Shown here: positions 25,401 to 33,693 of the stretch, in pieces
Numbering within the stretch: position 1 is the stretch's first letter
How the letters are laid out: every line of letters begins with the position of its first letter
Assembly: GCF_001645125.1 (NCBI RefSeq)
Contig: NZ_LXKA01000320.1
Location: 1 to 64,000 of the forward strand
DNA: 64,000 nucleotides
Reading direction: 5' to 3'
Source: Paraburkholderia ginsengiterrae
GTDB lineage: Bacteria; Pseudomonadota; Gammaproteobacteria; Burkholderiales; Burkholderiaceae
Notes under the pieces: model-generated
What the model was told of the DNA's origin: nothing
Database searches by the model: none
The model's input: only the letters and a program-made list of their open reading frames with translations
Made by a program: the position numbers and the translations under genes

Positions 25401-25811
25401 TCAATCACCCACCTCCCTTTTCTCGCGCAGCGCACGCAATTCCGGCTCATGCTTTTCGGCCCAATGCCAGACGCCGCAAAATGCGGCGCACAGGCTCGTG
25501 CCCAGTTCGGTCAACGAATACTCGACGCGCGGCGGAACCTCCGGATAGACCGTTCGCAGCACGAGCCCGTCCGCCTCCATTTCCCGCAATGTTTTGGTCA
25601 GCATGCGCTGGCTGATCGAACCCACCAGCTCGCCGACGCGCGTAAAGCGCAACACGCCATTCTGAGCCAGTACCTCGAGCACGCACATCGTCCACTTGTC
25701 GGCCACGCGACCGAGCACGTCGAGCACGAGCGCATCCAGCTCCGCAGTGGACGAGCGCCCCAGAGAAGATTTAAACACCACCCGCCGAGGTGCCTGTTTG
25801 CCTTTCGCCAT
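25401..25811 (-). CDS. HxlR-family transcriptional regulator
   Basis: 136 residues with a central HxlR winged helix: 'VADKWTMCVLEVLAQNGVLR' then 'SISQRMLTKTLREMEADGLV' and 'PPRVEYSLTELGTSL'. HxlR proteins often sense quinones, aldehydes or other electrophiles through cysteines, and this one has Cys in the sensor-like positions near the first helix and the C-terminus. It is divergent from an SDR gene with 109 bp between the starts, where its operator should lie, and it also precedes a second SDR on its own strand. Confidence 0.88.
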   Translation of the reverse strand: MAKGKQAPRRVVFKSSLGRSSTAELDALVLDVLGRVADKWTMCVLEVLAQNGVLRFTRVGELVGSISQRMLTKTLREMEADGLVLRTVYPEVPPRVEYSLTELGTSLCAAFCGVWHWAEKHEPELRALREKREVGD

Positions 25812-25920
25812 TACCTGTTCCCATTAGTTACCAGTGTGTTCGTACTGCACAAATCAGTGCCTACTTCCTGATTGAGAGTAATTGGCATACGCTAGCACAA
25901 CCTCAATCAGGAGCACAGTC

Positions 25921-26691
25921 ATGCAGACTAGCGGAAACACCATTCTGATCACCGGCGGCGGCTCAGGCATCGGGCGCGCGCTGGCGGAAGCATTTCATCG
26001 TCGCGATAACCGGGTCATCGTTGCAGGGCGTCGCGCGTCCGCACTGGAAGACGTCGCACGCGCAAATCCGGGCATCGAGACTGTCGTGCTGGACGTCTCG
26101 GACCCGCAAGACATCGCGCGTGTCGCGGCAAAGATCGCTGCCGAGTATCCGACGTTGAACGCGCTGATCAACAACGCCGGCATCATGCAACCCGAAGACT
26201 GGCGCACGAACGACATCAACGTCAGCATCGCCGAGGCGACAATCGCCACGAATCTGCTCGCGCCGATTCGTCTCACGGCCGCGCTGTTGCCGGTGCTGCG
26301 CAAGCAAGCCAGGTCGACCGTGCTGACCGTTTCGTCGGGACTGGCATTCCTGCCACTCGCGCTCACACCTACGTACAGCGCCACCAAGGCGGCTATTCAT
26401 TCGTTCAGCGAATCTTTGCGCTATCAGTTCGCGGGCACGGGCGTGGACGTCGTCGAGATCGTCCCGCCGTATGTTCAGACGGAACTGATGGGCGAACAGC
26501 AGGCAAGCGATGCCAATGCGATGCCGCTCGCGGAGTTCATCGACGAAGTGATGTCGATTCTGGACACCCAGCCGGACGTTCGCGAAGTGCTCGTCAAACG
26601 CGTGCTTCCGCTGCGCTTTGCCGCTGAGCAGGGCTACGACGGTTATTCAAAGCAGTTCACGGGTCTGAACGACCATTTCGCCGGCAAGTAA
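25921..26691 (+). CDS. Short-chain dehydrogenase (DltE-like SDR)
   Basis: 256 residues with 'ILITGGGSGIGRALAEAFHR' for cofactor binding, 'LINNAGIMQPEDW', the catalytic Ser in 'LTVSSGLAFLPL' and 'YSATKAAIHSFSESLRYQF'. The C-terminal lid includes 'EIVPPYVQTEL'. This subgroup is often annotated DltE-like, but no D-alanylation genes are present, so a redox or detoxification role is more likely. 'caggagcac' gives a good Shine-Dalgarno. It is divergent from an HxlR regulator and convergent with a second HxlR gene ending 5 bp beyond it. Confidence 0.88.
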   Translation: MQTSGNTILITGGGSGIGRALAEAFHRRDNRVIVAGRRASALEDVARANPGIETVVLDVSDPQDIARVAAKIAAEYPTLNALINNAGIMQPEDWRTNDINVSIAEATIATNLLAPIRLTAALLPVLRKQARSTVLTVSSGLAFLPLALTPTYSATKAAIHSFSESLRYQFAGTGVDVVEIVPPYVQTELMGEQQASDANAMPLAEFIDEVMSILDTQPDVREVLVKRVLPLRFAAEQGYDGYSKQFTGLNDHFAGK

Positions 26692-26695
26692 CAAG

Positions 26696-27307
26696 TCAGT
26701 CCTTCACGGATGCGGCATGGCGCTTTCGCGGAGCGCCCTTTTTGCTTGCCGTTTTCGACGAGGCCGCTGCACGTTTTTTTTGCGGCACGCGGTTGGCAAC
26801 CTGAACGCGCCGCCCTGCCGCGAAAGCGTCCGCGCGCGCGGCGCGTTCGGCAGCCCATGCCGCATTGACCCGGGTTTCGACCTGACTGAAGTTGAATGGC
26901 AGATCCGCTTCCTCGGGCTGCCAATCGCTACCGATGATCGCGCCGGTTCGGCGATGCTTCATCGTCACGGCGCCTTCGGCCTGCGGATCCAGCCCGCAGT
27001 GCCGCATGCCCCACAAACGCAGGGTCAGCATCATTCCGTCAAGCTCACGCGTCTTGTCCGTGACGCAGTACGCGTAACGCTTGGGCCGCTCCTGATAAAG
27101 CCGGCGCTCGATGAGCCCGTTGTCCTCCATGGTTTTGAGGCGCTGGGTAAGCAAGTTGGGCGACATGCCGGTCTGTGCATGAATGCCGTCAAAGCGGTCA
27201 TTGCCCATTCTCAGCTCGCGCAGAATCAGGATCGTCCAGCGGTCCGCAATGATTGCAGCCGCGCGAGCGAGGGGACAAAGCGTCTCGCCGGTCGTTTGTT
27301 GTTTCAT
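26696..27307 (-). CDS. HxlR-family transcriptional regulator with long basic tail
   Basis: 203 residues, longer than the usual 110-150. The HxlR domain lies in residues 10-105: 'CPLARAAAIIADRWTILILR', 'MSPNLLTQRLKTMEDNGLIE', 'ERPKRYAYCVTDKTRELDG'. The last 35 residues are Lys/Arg/Ala-rich ('PQKKRAAASSKTASKKGA'), like histone H1-type tails found on some Burkholderia regulators, which may add non-specific DNA binding. It is divergent from an isochorismatase-family hydrolase, which it probably controls. Confidence 0.87.
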   Translation of the reverse strand: MKQQTTGETLCPLARAAAIIADRWTILILRELRMGNDRFDGIHAQTGMSPNLLTQRLKTMEDNGLIERRLYQERPKRYAYCVTDKTRELDGMMLTLRLWGMRHCGLDPQAEGAVTMKHRRTGAIIGSDWQPEEADLPFNFSQVETRVNAAWAAERAARADAFAAGRRVQVANRVPQKKRAAASSKTASKKGAPRKRHAASVKD

Positions 27308-27457
27308 ATCGCTCTCTCACAGAGCCCTGCATTGTGAACCTGTCCGCGCTGCAATCCAAGATCGGCACCGGTCGGAGATCGCTGGTTTTGTTCTTTACAA
27401 ACCTGGTGACTTCAAATATTGTAGCAACAAGATCAACGAACCGGAGGAGCATTGGAT

Positions 27458-28099
27458 ATGGCAAATCAGTCGAGGTCCGGGCTGACCTATGAGTCCGAGC
27501 TGACGGGACTGTTGATCGTCGATCCCTATAACGACTTCCTGTCGGAGGGCGGCAAGCTCTACGAAGCCAGCCGCTCGACGCTTGAAGCGAACCACGTCGT
27601 CGAGCATATGCGACAGGTTCTCGCCACGGCTCGTGCGGCCGGCGTGCAGGTTTTCATCGCCCCTCACCATCGTTGGCGTGAATGTGATCTGCACAGTCAT
27701 TGGAAGACGATACCGCCCATCGGGGCCGCTGCTGCCAAGGGGCGCGTTTTCGCCGACGGAACGTGGGGCGGAAGTTTTCACCCCGATTTCGAGCCGCGTC
27801 CCGGCGAAGTCGTCGCGCAGGAACACTGGCTCTCGAGCGGATTCGCCAACACGGATCTCGACTTCCAACTGAAGAAGCACGGCGTGCGCAAGATCATCGT
27901 GATCGGCATGCGCGCCAACACGTGCATCGAGTCCACCGTACGCTTTGCCGCCGAGCTGGGCTACGAAGTCACGCTGGTGAAAGACGCTATCGGCAGCTTC
28001 GGTCACGCCGAGATGGACGCTTCGCTGCAGTTCAACATGCCGGCCTACGCGAACGCCATTGTCTCGACCGGCGAGATCGTCGCGGCGCTATCGGCCTGA
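27458..28099 (+). CDS. Isochorismatase-family cysteine hydrolase
   Basis: 213 residues of the cysteine-hydrolase superfamily, which includes isochorismatase, nicotinamidase and N-carbamoyl amidases. The Asp of the triad is in 'LLIVDPYNDFLSEGG' (D22 or D26), and the nucleophile is C156 in 'GMRANTCIESTVRFAAELGY'. A Lys would be expected in the middle segment. The ATG at 27458 follows 'ggaggagc', one of the best Shine-Dalgarno sites in the window. The gene is divergent from an HxlR regulator and followed by a DHA2 pump, which suggests detoxification of an amide or ester. Confidence 0.86.
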   Translation: MANQSRSGLTYESELTGLLIVDPYNDFLSEGGKLYEASRSTLEANHVVEHMRQVLATARAAGVQVFIAPHHRWRECDLHSHWKTIPPIGAAAAKGRVFADGTWGGSFHPDFEPRPGEVVAQEHWLSSGFANTDLDFQLKKHGVRKIIVIGMRANTCIESTVRFAAELGYEVTLVKDAIGSFGHAEMDASLQFNMPAYANAIVSTGEIVAALSA

Positions 28100-28277
28100 C
28101 AATCCGGAGATTGCCAGATGGCCGATGAGGTCATCGCTCACTCGACGGCCGAAGGCGATCTTCACGCCTCACTCGCGCCCATCAACCTGTAACACGTTGG
28201 AAATCCGTGCAGCGGACTTTGGCGGCACGCGTGAGTTAAGATTGGTGCCTGCCAGATCGATCAGGACGGGAGCGAAG

Positions 28278-29894
28278 GTGGCCGGCCAGGATCTTCTCGA
28301 TAGTCGTCGAAGCACCGCGCACGTCGTCGCCGCGCAGGCGGCTCCTTGCGACGAACTGGTCATCAGCACGCAACCCACCGCGGTCGACCGGCCATGCCGG
28401 CGCAAGCGGCTCGCACTGGCCGCGACGATCCTCGGCTCGAGCATGGCGTTTATCGACGGCTCGGTCGTCAATGTCGCGCTGCCGTCCATTCAGAGCAAGC
28501 TCGGCGCGAGCGTCGCGGCAATGCAATGGGTCGTCAACGCATACCTGCTTTTTCTGGGGTCGCTGGTGCTGGTTGGCGGGTCGATGGGCGACAAGCTGGG
28601 CCGGCGCACGGTGTTTATCGCGGGCATCGGCCTCTTCACGCTGGCGTCCGTCGCATGTGGATTTGCGCCGCATGCGGGTTCGCTTATCGCCGCGCGTGCC
28701 GTTCAGGGCATCGGTGCGGCGCTGCTTGTCCCGAGCAGCCTCGCCATCATCGGCGCTGTATTCGAAGGGGAAGCACGCGCACGGGCAATCGGCACGTGGA
28801 CGGCGGCCGCCGCGATTACGTCCGCGGCGGGGCCGGTGGCAGGCGGCTGGCTCGTCGACGCGTTTTCCTGGCGCGCGATCTTCTTCCTCAACGTGCCGCT
28901 TGCCGCGGTGACAATCGCCCTCGCCGTGTCGTCGGTGCCCAACAGCCACAAACTGGATGCACCGCAACAGCTGGACTGGTTCGGCGCGGTGACCGCGGCG
29001 GCGGGACTGGCCGCCCTCACCTACGGGCTGACGGCCGCGTCGGCGCGCGGGTTCGGTCATCCGCTCGTACTGGGTGCGATCGGCACCGGGGTGCTGGTGC
29101 TGGCCGCGTTCGTGATGATCGAAGCAAACAGCCGCAATCCGATGGTGCCTCTCGACGTGTTCCATTCACGCGAATTCACCGGCGCCAATTTCGTCACGTT
29201 GCTGCTCTACTTCGCCCTCGGCGGTACGTTCTTCTTCCTGCCGTTCACGCTGATCCGTGCGCATGGCTACACCGCGACCGAAGCAGGCGCCGCGCTGTTG
29301 CCGGTGCCGGTCATCATCGGCGTGCTGTCGCGCTTCACGGGTGGCTTGACGAGCCGTTATGGTTCGCGCGCGTTGCTGACCGTGGGACCGGGTGTCGCCG
29401 GAATCGGGTTCGCGATGCTGGCGCTGCCGTTCGTGCGCGGCGACTATTGGGCCGGCTTCCTGCCTGCCCTCACCGTGCTCGGGCTCGGCATGACAATCAC
29501 CGTCGCGCCATTGACCACAACCGTCATGGGCTCGGTGCCAGGCGAGCGCGCCGGCGTCGCTTCCGGCATCAACAATTCTGTTGCACGCGTGGCGAGCCTG
29601 CTTGCCATTGCCGTGCTCGGCATCGTGTTCGTGTGGGCGCACCACGCATCACTGGCGATGGGGCTCGATCAGCTTCACGTGCCGCAGGCGGCGCGTCAGA
29701 CAGGACAGTTACTCGAACCTGACAAGCCAACCGACGCGGCATCGGGCGGCGTCCACACACTGACTCGAACACCCGTGGCTCGCGCAGAAGCCGACGCCAT
29801 TACCGACGCGCTGCGCGCCGTTGCACTCGTGTCCGCCGTGTGCGCGTTCGCCGGGGCGGGCCTTGCGGCGGCGACCATTCGTCGCGCTAAGTGA
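28278..29894 (+). CDS. DHA2-type MFS transporter (EmrB/QacA family)
   Basis: About 538 residues with fourteen predicted helices. Hallmarks are 'ILGSSMAFIDGSVVNVALPS' in helix 1, 'QWVVNAYLLFLGSLVLVGGS' then 'MGDKLGRRTVF', motif C 'AGPVAGGWLVDAFSWRAIF', and a large periplasmic loop near the C-terminus. It exports drugs or toxic metabolites by proton antiport. The frame is open back to 28059; the GTG at 28278 with 'gggag' in front is my choice because the upstream part looks non-coding. It follows the isochorismatase gene by 178 bp. Confidence 0.84.
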   Translation: MAGQDLLDSRRSTAHVVAAQAAPCDELVISTQPTAVDRPCRRKRLALAATILGSSMAFIDGSVVNVALPSIQSKLGASVAAMQWVVNAYLLFLGSLVLVGGSMGDKLGRRTVFIAGIGLFTLASVACGFAPHAGSLIAARAVQGIGAALLVPSSLAIIGAVFEGEARARAIGTWTAAAAITSAAGPVAGGWLVDAFSWRAIFFLNVPLAAVTIALAVSSVPNSHKLDAPQQLDWFGAVTAAAGLAALTYGLTAASARGFGHPLVLGAIGTGVLVLAAFVMIEANSRNPMVPLDVFHSREFTGANFVTLLLYFALGGTFFFLPFTLIRAHGYTATEAGAALLPVPVIIGVLSRFTGGLTSRYGSRALLTVGPGVAGIGFAMLALPFVRGDYWAGFLPALTVLGLGMTITVAPLTTTVMGSVPGERAGVASGINNSVARVASLLAIAVLGIVFVWAHHASLAMGLDQLHVPQAARQTGQLLEPDKPTDAASGGVHTLTRTPVARAEADAITDALRAVALVSAVCAFAGAGLAAATIRRAK

Positions 29895-29942
29895 GGTTCT
29901 CCGGCAGCGCACGAGATGATCAGATCGTTCGCCATCGACCGC

Positions 29943-31133
29943 TCACTGGATCGGCAGATAGCGTTCCACCAGTCTGGCCCAAAATGCGGAGCCGACGACC
30001 AGGTTCTCATCGTTGAAGTCGTAGGTCGCGCTGTGCAGGGTGTTCCCACCGTCGACCGGGCCATTCCCGATCCTCAGGAATGCTCCGGGGCAAGCCTGCA
30101 GCATGTACGCAAAGTCCTCGCTGCCCATCAACGGGTCCATCTGCTCCGTCACCCGCTCGTCGCCAACCAGTTCCTTCGCGACCTGAATCGCAAGTTCGGT
30201 TTCGGCATCGGTGTTCGTCACCACCGGATAGCCCTCCACATAGTCGATGACTGCGCTGAGCCCATAGCTGTCCGCCTGAGCGCGCACGAGCTTCGTGATC
30301 CGCTCTTTCAGCAACTGGCGCACTTGCGCGTCGAATGATCGAACGCTGATGCTCAACTCGACTTCGCCAGGAATCACGTTGGGGGCCGAGCCACCGGCAA
30401 GCTTTCCGACCGTGATCACCGCGGATTGAGTCGGATCGACATTGCGGGACACAATGGTCTGCAGGGCCATGACAATGCTGCTTGCCGCGACGATCGGATC
30501 GTTTGCCAGATGAGGGCGGGCTGCGTGCCCGCCCTTGCCCACGATCTTCACGTATACGCGGTCGCCCGCAGCCATGAAGTGCCCTTTGCGGAACATGAAC
30601 GTGCCCGCCGGCGCGCCCGGATGGTTGTGCATGGCGAACACCGCGTTGCAGGGAAACCGCGTGAAGAGCCCTTGCTCCACCATTCTCTTGGCTCCACTGT
30701 CATAGCCTCGCTCCTCCGCCGGCTGGAAAATCAGATGCACGGTGCCATCGAATCGCCGGCATTGCGCTAGGTGGCGAGCCGCGCCGAGCAGCATGGCGGT
30801 ATGTCCGTCGTGGCCGCACGCATGCATCCGGCCCGGATGGAGACTCTTGTGGCTGAACGTGTTGAGTTCATTGATCGGCAGTCCGTCCATATCGGCGCGG
30901 ATCCCGATGCTGCGCTCGCTCGCGCCCAATCGCAGTGTGCCGGCCACGCCGGTGCCGGCAATGCCGGTCTCGACCGAATAACCGTATTCCTTCAAACGGC
31001 TCGCGACGATCCCCGCGGTCTGCACCTCGTCGAACGCCAGTTCCGGACAGCCATGCAGTGTGTAGCGGAGCCTGCGCATATCGTCGGCGAACGGCTTCAG
31101 GGCAGAGACGGAACTGAGGTCGGGTAATAACAT
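29943..31133 (-). CDS. M20-family amidohydrolase (hippurate hydrolase type)
   Basis: 396 residues of the M20D branch. Members hydrolyse N-acyl amino acids (hippurate, indoleacetyl-amino acids, aminobenzoyl-glutamate) with two metal ions. Visible motifs are 'LHGCPELAFDE', 'GIRADMDGLPI', 'MHACGHDGHTAMLLGAARHL' with metal ligands, 'FQPAEERGYD' with the catalytic Glu, and 'MGSEDFAYML' near the C-terminus. It lies 25 bp after a YfcC-type permease gene in one operon, so uptake and cleavage of an acylated amino acid or dipeptide is the likely function. Confidence 0.9.
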   Translation of the reverse strand: MLLPDLSSVSALKPFADDMRRLRYTLHGCPELAFDEVQTAGIVASRLKEYGYSVETGIAGTGVAGTLRLGASERSIGIRADMDGLPINELNTFSHKSLHPGRMHACGHDGHTAMLLGAARHLAQCRRFDGTVHLIFQPAEERGYDSGAKRMVEQGLFTRFPCNAVFAMHNHPGAPAGTFMFRKGHFMAAGDRVYVKIVGKGGHAARPHLANDPIVAASSIVMALQTIVSRNVDPTQSAVITVGKLAGGSAPNVIPGEVELSISVRSFDAQVRQLLKERITKLVRAQADSYGLSAVIDYVEGYPVVTNTDAETELAIQVAKELVGDERVTEQMDPLMGSEDFAYMLQACPGAFLRIGNGPVDGGNTLHSATYDFNDENLVVGSAFWARLVERYLPIQ

Positions 31134-31158
31134 GATCGATCCAGGAAAAAGCGACTAA

Positions 31159-32595
31159 CTAGAACGGGCCCCAATGAATGGCGATGCCCGTTGCAATAGC
31201 GACGAGGCAGATGACGAACCAGGCGATCAGCAGAGGCGCGACGAACCGCACCCACTTGAGGTAAGGAATGCCAGCCGTAGCCAACACAGCCATCAGGACG
31301 CCGGAAGTCGGGTTGAAGCAGTTGATGAAGCCTTCGCCAAGCAGCACCGCCTGTACCGTGACCTGCCGGGTCAGGTGCAGCGTGTCGCCAAGGGGCGCGA
31401 AGATGGGGATGAGCACAGCTGATTCGCCCGAGCCGGACGAGATGCCGACGTGAATCAGCGCGGCGCTCAGAAACATGGAGATCGCGGCGGCCGTGGAGTC
31501 AAGCGGTGCAAGCAAGCCGGCGAGCATGTCGACGATCGTGTCCAGGATCTTTCCGTTGCTGAGAACGATCGAGATGGCCCGCGCCAACCCCACTATAAGC
31601 GCACCCTTGATGAGGCCGCTGCAGCCCTGAAGAAACGTATCCGCAATCCTGCTCGCCCGAATTCCACTCACGATCCCCGAGGCAATCGCCAAGATGACAA
31701 ACATCGCGATCATTTCCGGCTCGGCCCAGTTGCGCGTCGACGAGCCATAGACAAAGACCGCCAGGCAGACGAGTACGATGCCGACAACCGTGACTTGCCG
31801 GCCATCGAGTCCTCGCGCGGACGCCGCCGGTGCTACCGCCTGATGCCCCGGCGCTGACGCGGATGGCGAGCCGCCGCCGATTCGACATACACGGATTCGC
31901 GCGGCGAGAAAAACGATCGTGACCACGACGAATGCCACGTAGACGCAGATCCGGAACGCCATGCCGGAAAACATCGGCAGGCCGGCCAGGCGTTGTGACA
32001 GTCCGGTCGTCACCGGGTTGAGGATGCCCGTATTGAACCCGGCGTAGGTGCCGAGGTAGATCATGCCCGCGCCCATTTCCTTGCTCAGCCCCATCGACTC
32101 GGCAAGCAGCAGCCCGAGCGGGACGAACGCGACGACAGAGTTCGTCACCACGCCCAGTGTGCCAAGCAGCGAAAAGACGACGCAAAGCACAATCACGGTG
32201 ACGCGCGTGCGCGCCCCTTCTCCATGCGCAACGATCGCGAGCGCGCTGCGCATGGCGCCCGTTGCTTCGAGCACGGCGAGCGCACCGCCGGTGAACAGAA
32301 TGAGGACGATGATGGGCGCCGATTCGATCATCCCCTTGGCGAGCGCAACGAACATCTCGCCCGGCATCACACCATGCCGCACCACCGGCTTCAGGCTGCC
32401 GGGAACGACAAGGCTGACGCCATTGGCGACGGTTCGCGAAAACGCACCCGCCGGTACAACCCATGTCGCTATCGCGGCCAGCATCAACATGACAAAGAGC
32501 AGCACATAGGGACTGATCGGCTCCTTTGCGCCGCTCATCCCGGATAACCGGGTTTTGGGCTCCGGACTTTCAACTGCGTGCTTCGCGTCGTTCAA
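31159..32595 (-). CDS. YfcC/DcuC-like inner-membrane permease
   Basis: 478 residues with about twelve membrane helices. The family features are 'VVPAGAFSR' after helix 1, 'GGALAVLEATGAM', 'TNSVVAFVPLG', and near the C-terminus 'SSGSGESAVLIPIFAPLGD' and 'NCFNPTSGVLMAVLATAGIP'. YfcC/AbgT/DcuC relatives carry amino acids, peptides or dicarboxylates. It is followed at 25 bp by an M20 amidohydrolase, a pairing like abgA/abgT in aminobenzoyl-glutamate use. A divergent LysR gene starts 160 bp away. Confidence 0.85.
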   Translation of the reverse strand: MNDAKHAVESPEPKTRLSGMSGAKEPISPYVLLFVMLMLAAIATWVVPAGAFSRTVANGVSLVVPGSLKPVVRHGVMPGEMFVALAKGMIESAPIIVLILFTGGALAVLEATGAMRSALAIVAHGEGARTRVTVIVLCVVFSLLGTLGVVTNSVVAFVPLGLLLAESMGLSKEMGAGMIYLGTYAGFNTGILNPVTTGLSQRLAGLPMFSGMAFRICVYVAFVVVTIVFLAARIRVCRIGGGSPSASAPGHQAVAPAASARGLDGRQVTVVGIVLVCLAVFVYGSSTRNWAEPEMIAMFVILAIASGIVSGIRASRIADTFLQGCSGLIKGALIVGLARAISIVLSNGKILDTIVDMLAGLLAPLDSTAAAISMFLSAALIHVGISSGSGESAVLIPIFAPLGDTLHLTRQVTVQAVLLGEGFINCFNPTSGVLMAVLATAGIPYLKWVRFVAPLLIAWFVICLVAIATGIAIHWGPF

Positions 32596-32729
32596 TTTGC
32601 TCCTCCGTCAATTCGCTCGAGTCTTGAGTCACTCTGGCCGGCTTAGGCATGCCCGCATTCCACTGCAGATCTCTGGGTGCCGAGTATCAGCGAAAGTCCG
32701 GACCCTAAGTTGCCATCCAACCTGCGAAA

Positions 32730-32750
32730 ATGTTGCATGCAAAGCAACAT
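32730..32750. promoter_or_regulatory. Candidate operator: perfect 7-bp inverted repeat before a LysR start
   Basis: 'atgttgc' and 'gcaacat' form a perfect inverted repeat with a 7-base spacer that is itself close to symmetric ('atgcaaa'). It sits 5 bp before the ATG of the LysR gene at 32756, overlapping its ribosome-binding region. That suggests autorepression, or control of the divergent permease operon. Confidence 0.45.
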
Positions 32751-32755
32751 TGGAG

Positions 32756-33676
32756 ATGTCATTGGACACATTCGAACGAAGCCTGTCGGAGCGCACGCTG
32801 CAATACCTGGTCGCAATCTCGCAGTACGGCGGGATGCGTCCGGCGGCAATTGGCCTGGATGTGAACGTTTCTACGATCAGCCGGCAGGTCGCCCTTGTCG
32901 AACGCGAGCTGCGGCTTTCGCTGGTGACACGTCGCGGCCGAAAAATGGAGTTGACCGAAGCAGGTCAGATGGCGGTCGACTACTATCGCGACTGCGAGCG
33001 CAATGCCCGCCGGTTTCGCGCCCAGCTCGACGAATACCGCGGCCTGAAACGAGGGCAAGTTACGATTGCCATGGGCGAGGGAATTGTGACGAGTCTGGTC
33101 CCGGTGGTGCTTAAACCCTTCCTGGACAAATACCCCGGCATCGTCGTGGAGATGCGCACCGGCTCGCTTCCCCAGCTCCTCTCGATGATCCGCGAGGACG
33201 TGGTCGATATCTGCGTATCCATCGGCGCATCGACCGATCCGACGCTCAACGCTCGCCTGTTCCAGAGCGAGCCCTTGTGCGCCATTTTCCCGGTCAAGCA
33301 TCCCATGGCGTCGCGCAAATCGGTGAAGATGGAAGATCTCGCCAACGAGCGTCTGGTCTTCATGCCGGCGGAGTTCGGGCTGCAGGCCCACGTCAATGCG
33401 ATCCTGACCGATATCGGACGCACTTACGTGCCGGCATTTCGCTGCGACCGGTTTTCGACGGCCACGGCCATCGCAGCGCAGAACCTCGCCGTCGCATTCA
33501 TGACGCGCGGCGCGGCCCAGGAGCGGATTGCGTCCGGCCAGGTCACGGCCGTGCCGATCGACCATCCCATCGCACGCACGTTTGACCGCTACGTGATCAC
33601 GCGGGCCGGGCGGCGGCTCGGTCCGGCCGCCAACTATCTGTTGCGGGAAATTGTCAGGTTGATGTCGACTGTGTAG
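32756..33676 (+). CDS. LysR-type transcriptional regulator
   Basis: 306 residues with the LysR helix-turn-helix (about 12-70): 'LSERTLQYLVAISQYGGMRP' followed by 'GLDVNVSTISRQVALVEREL'. The effector domain then includes 'VTIAMGEGIVTSLVPVVLKP'. In this variant the recognition helix is preceded by an atypical 'QYGGMRPAAIGLDV' in place of the usual 'xxSfsaAAxxL'. It is divergent from the permease-amidohydrolase operon and most probably regulates it. The ATG at 32756 has 'ggag' two bases upstream, unusually close. The open frame continues to 32555 but is not LysR-like there. Confidence 0.87.
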   Translation: MSLDTFERSLSERTLQYLVAISQYGGMRPAAIGLDVNVSTISRQVALVERELRLSLVTRRGRKMELTEAGQMAVDYYRDCERNARRFRAQLDEYRGLKRGQVTIAMGEGIVTSLVPVVLKPFLDKYPGIVVEMRTGSLPQLLSMIREDVVDICVSIGASTDPTLNARLFQSEPLCAIFPVKHPMASRKSVKMEDLANERLVFMPAEFGLQAHVNAILTDIGRTYVPAFRCDRFSTATAIAAQNLAVAFMTRGAAQERIASGQVTAVPIDHPIARTFDRYVITRAGRRLGPAANYLLREIVRLMSTV

Positions 33677-33693
33677 CGTCGACTGTGTAGCGC

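Noticed and set aside
25812-25920. Two TTACC motifs 17 bp apart before the HxlR start, considered as an HxlR operator.
   Set aside because: Too short and not symmetric; the region must hold an operator, but I cannot locate it by eye.
28118-28192. 24-codon open frame between the isochorismatase and DHA2 genes with 'ggag' upstream.
   Set aside because: Too short to judge, no recognisable pattern, and it may be an eroded gene end. Not called.
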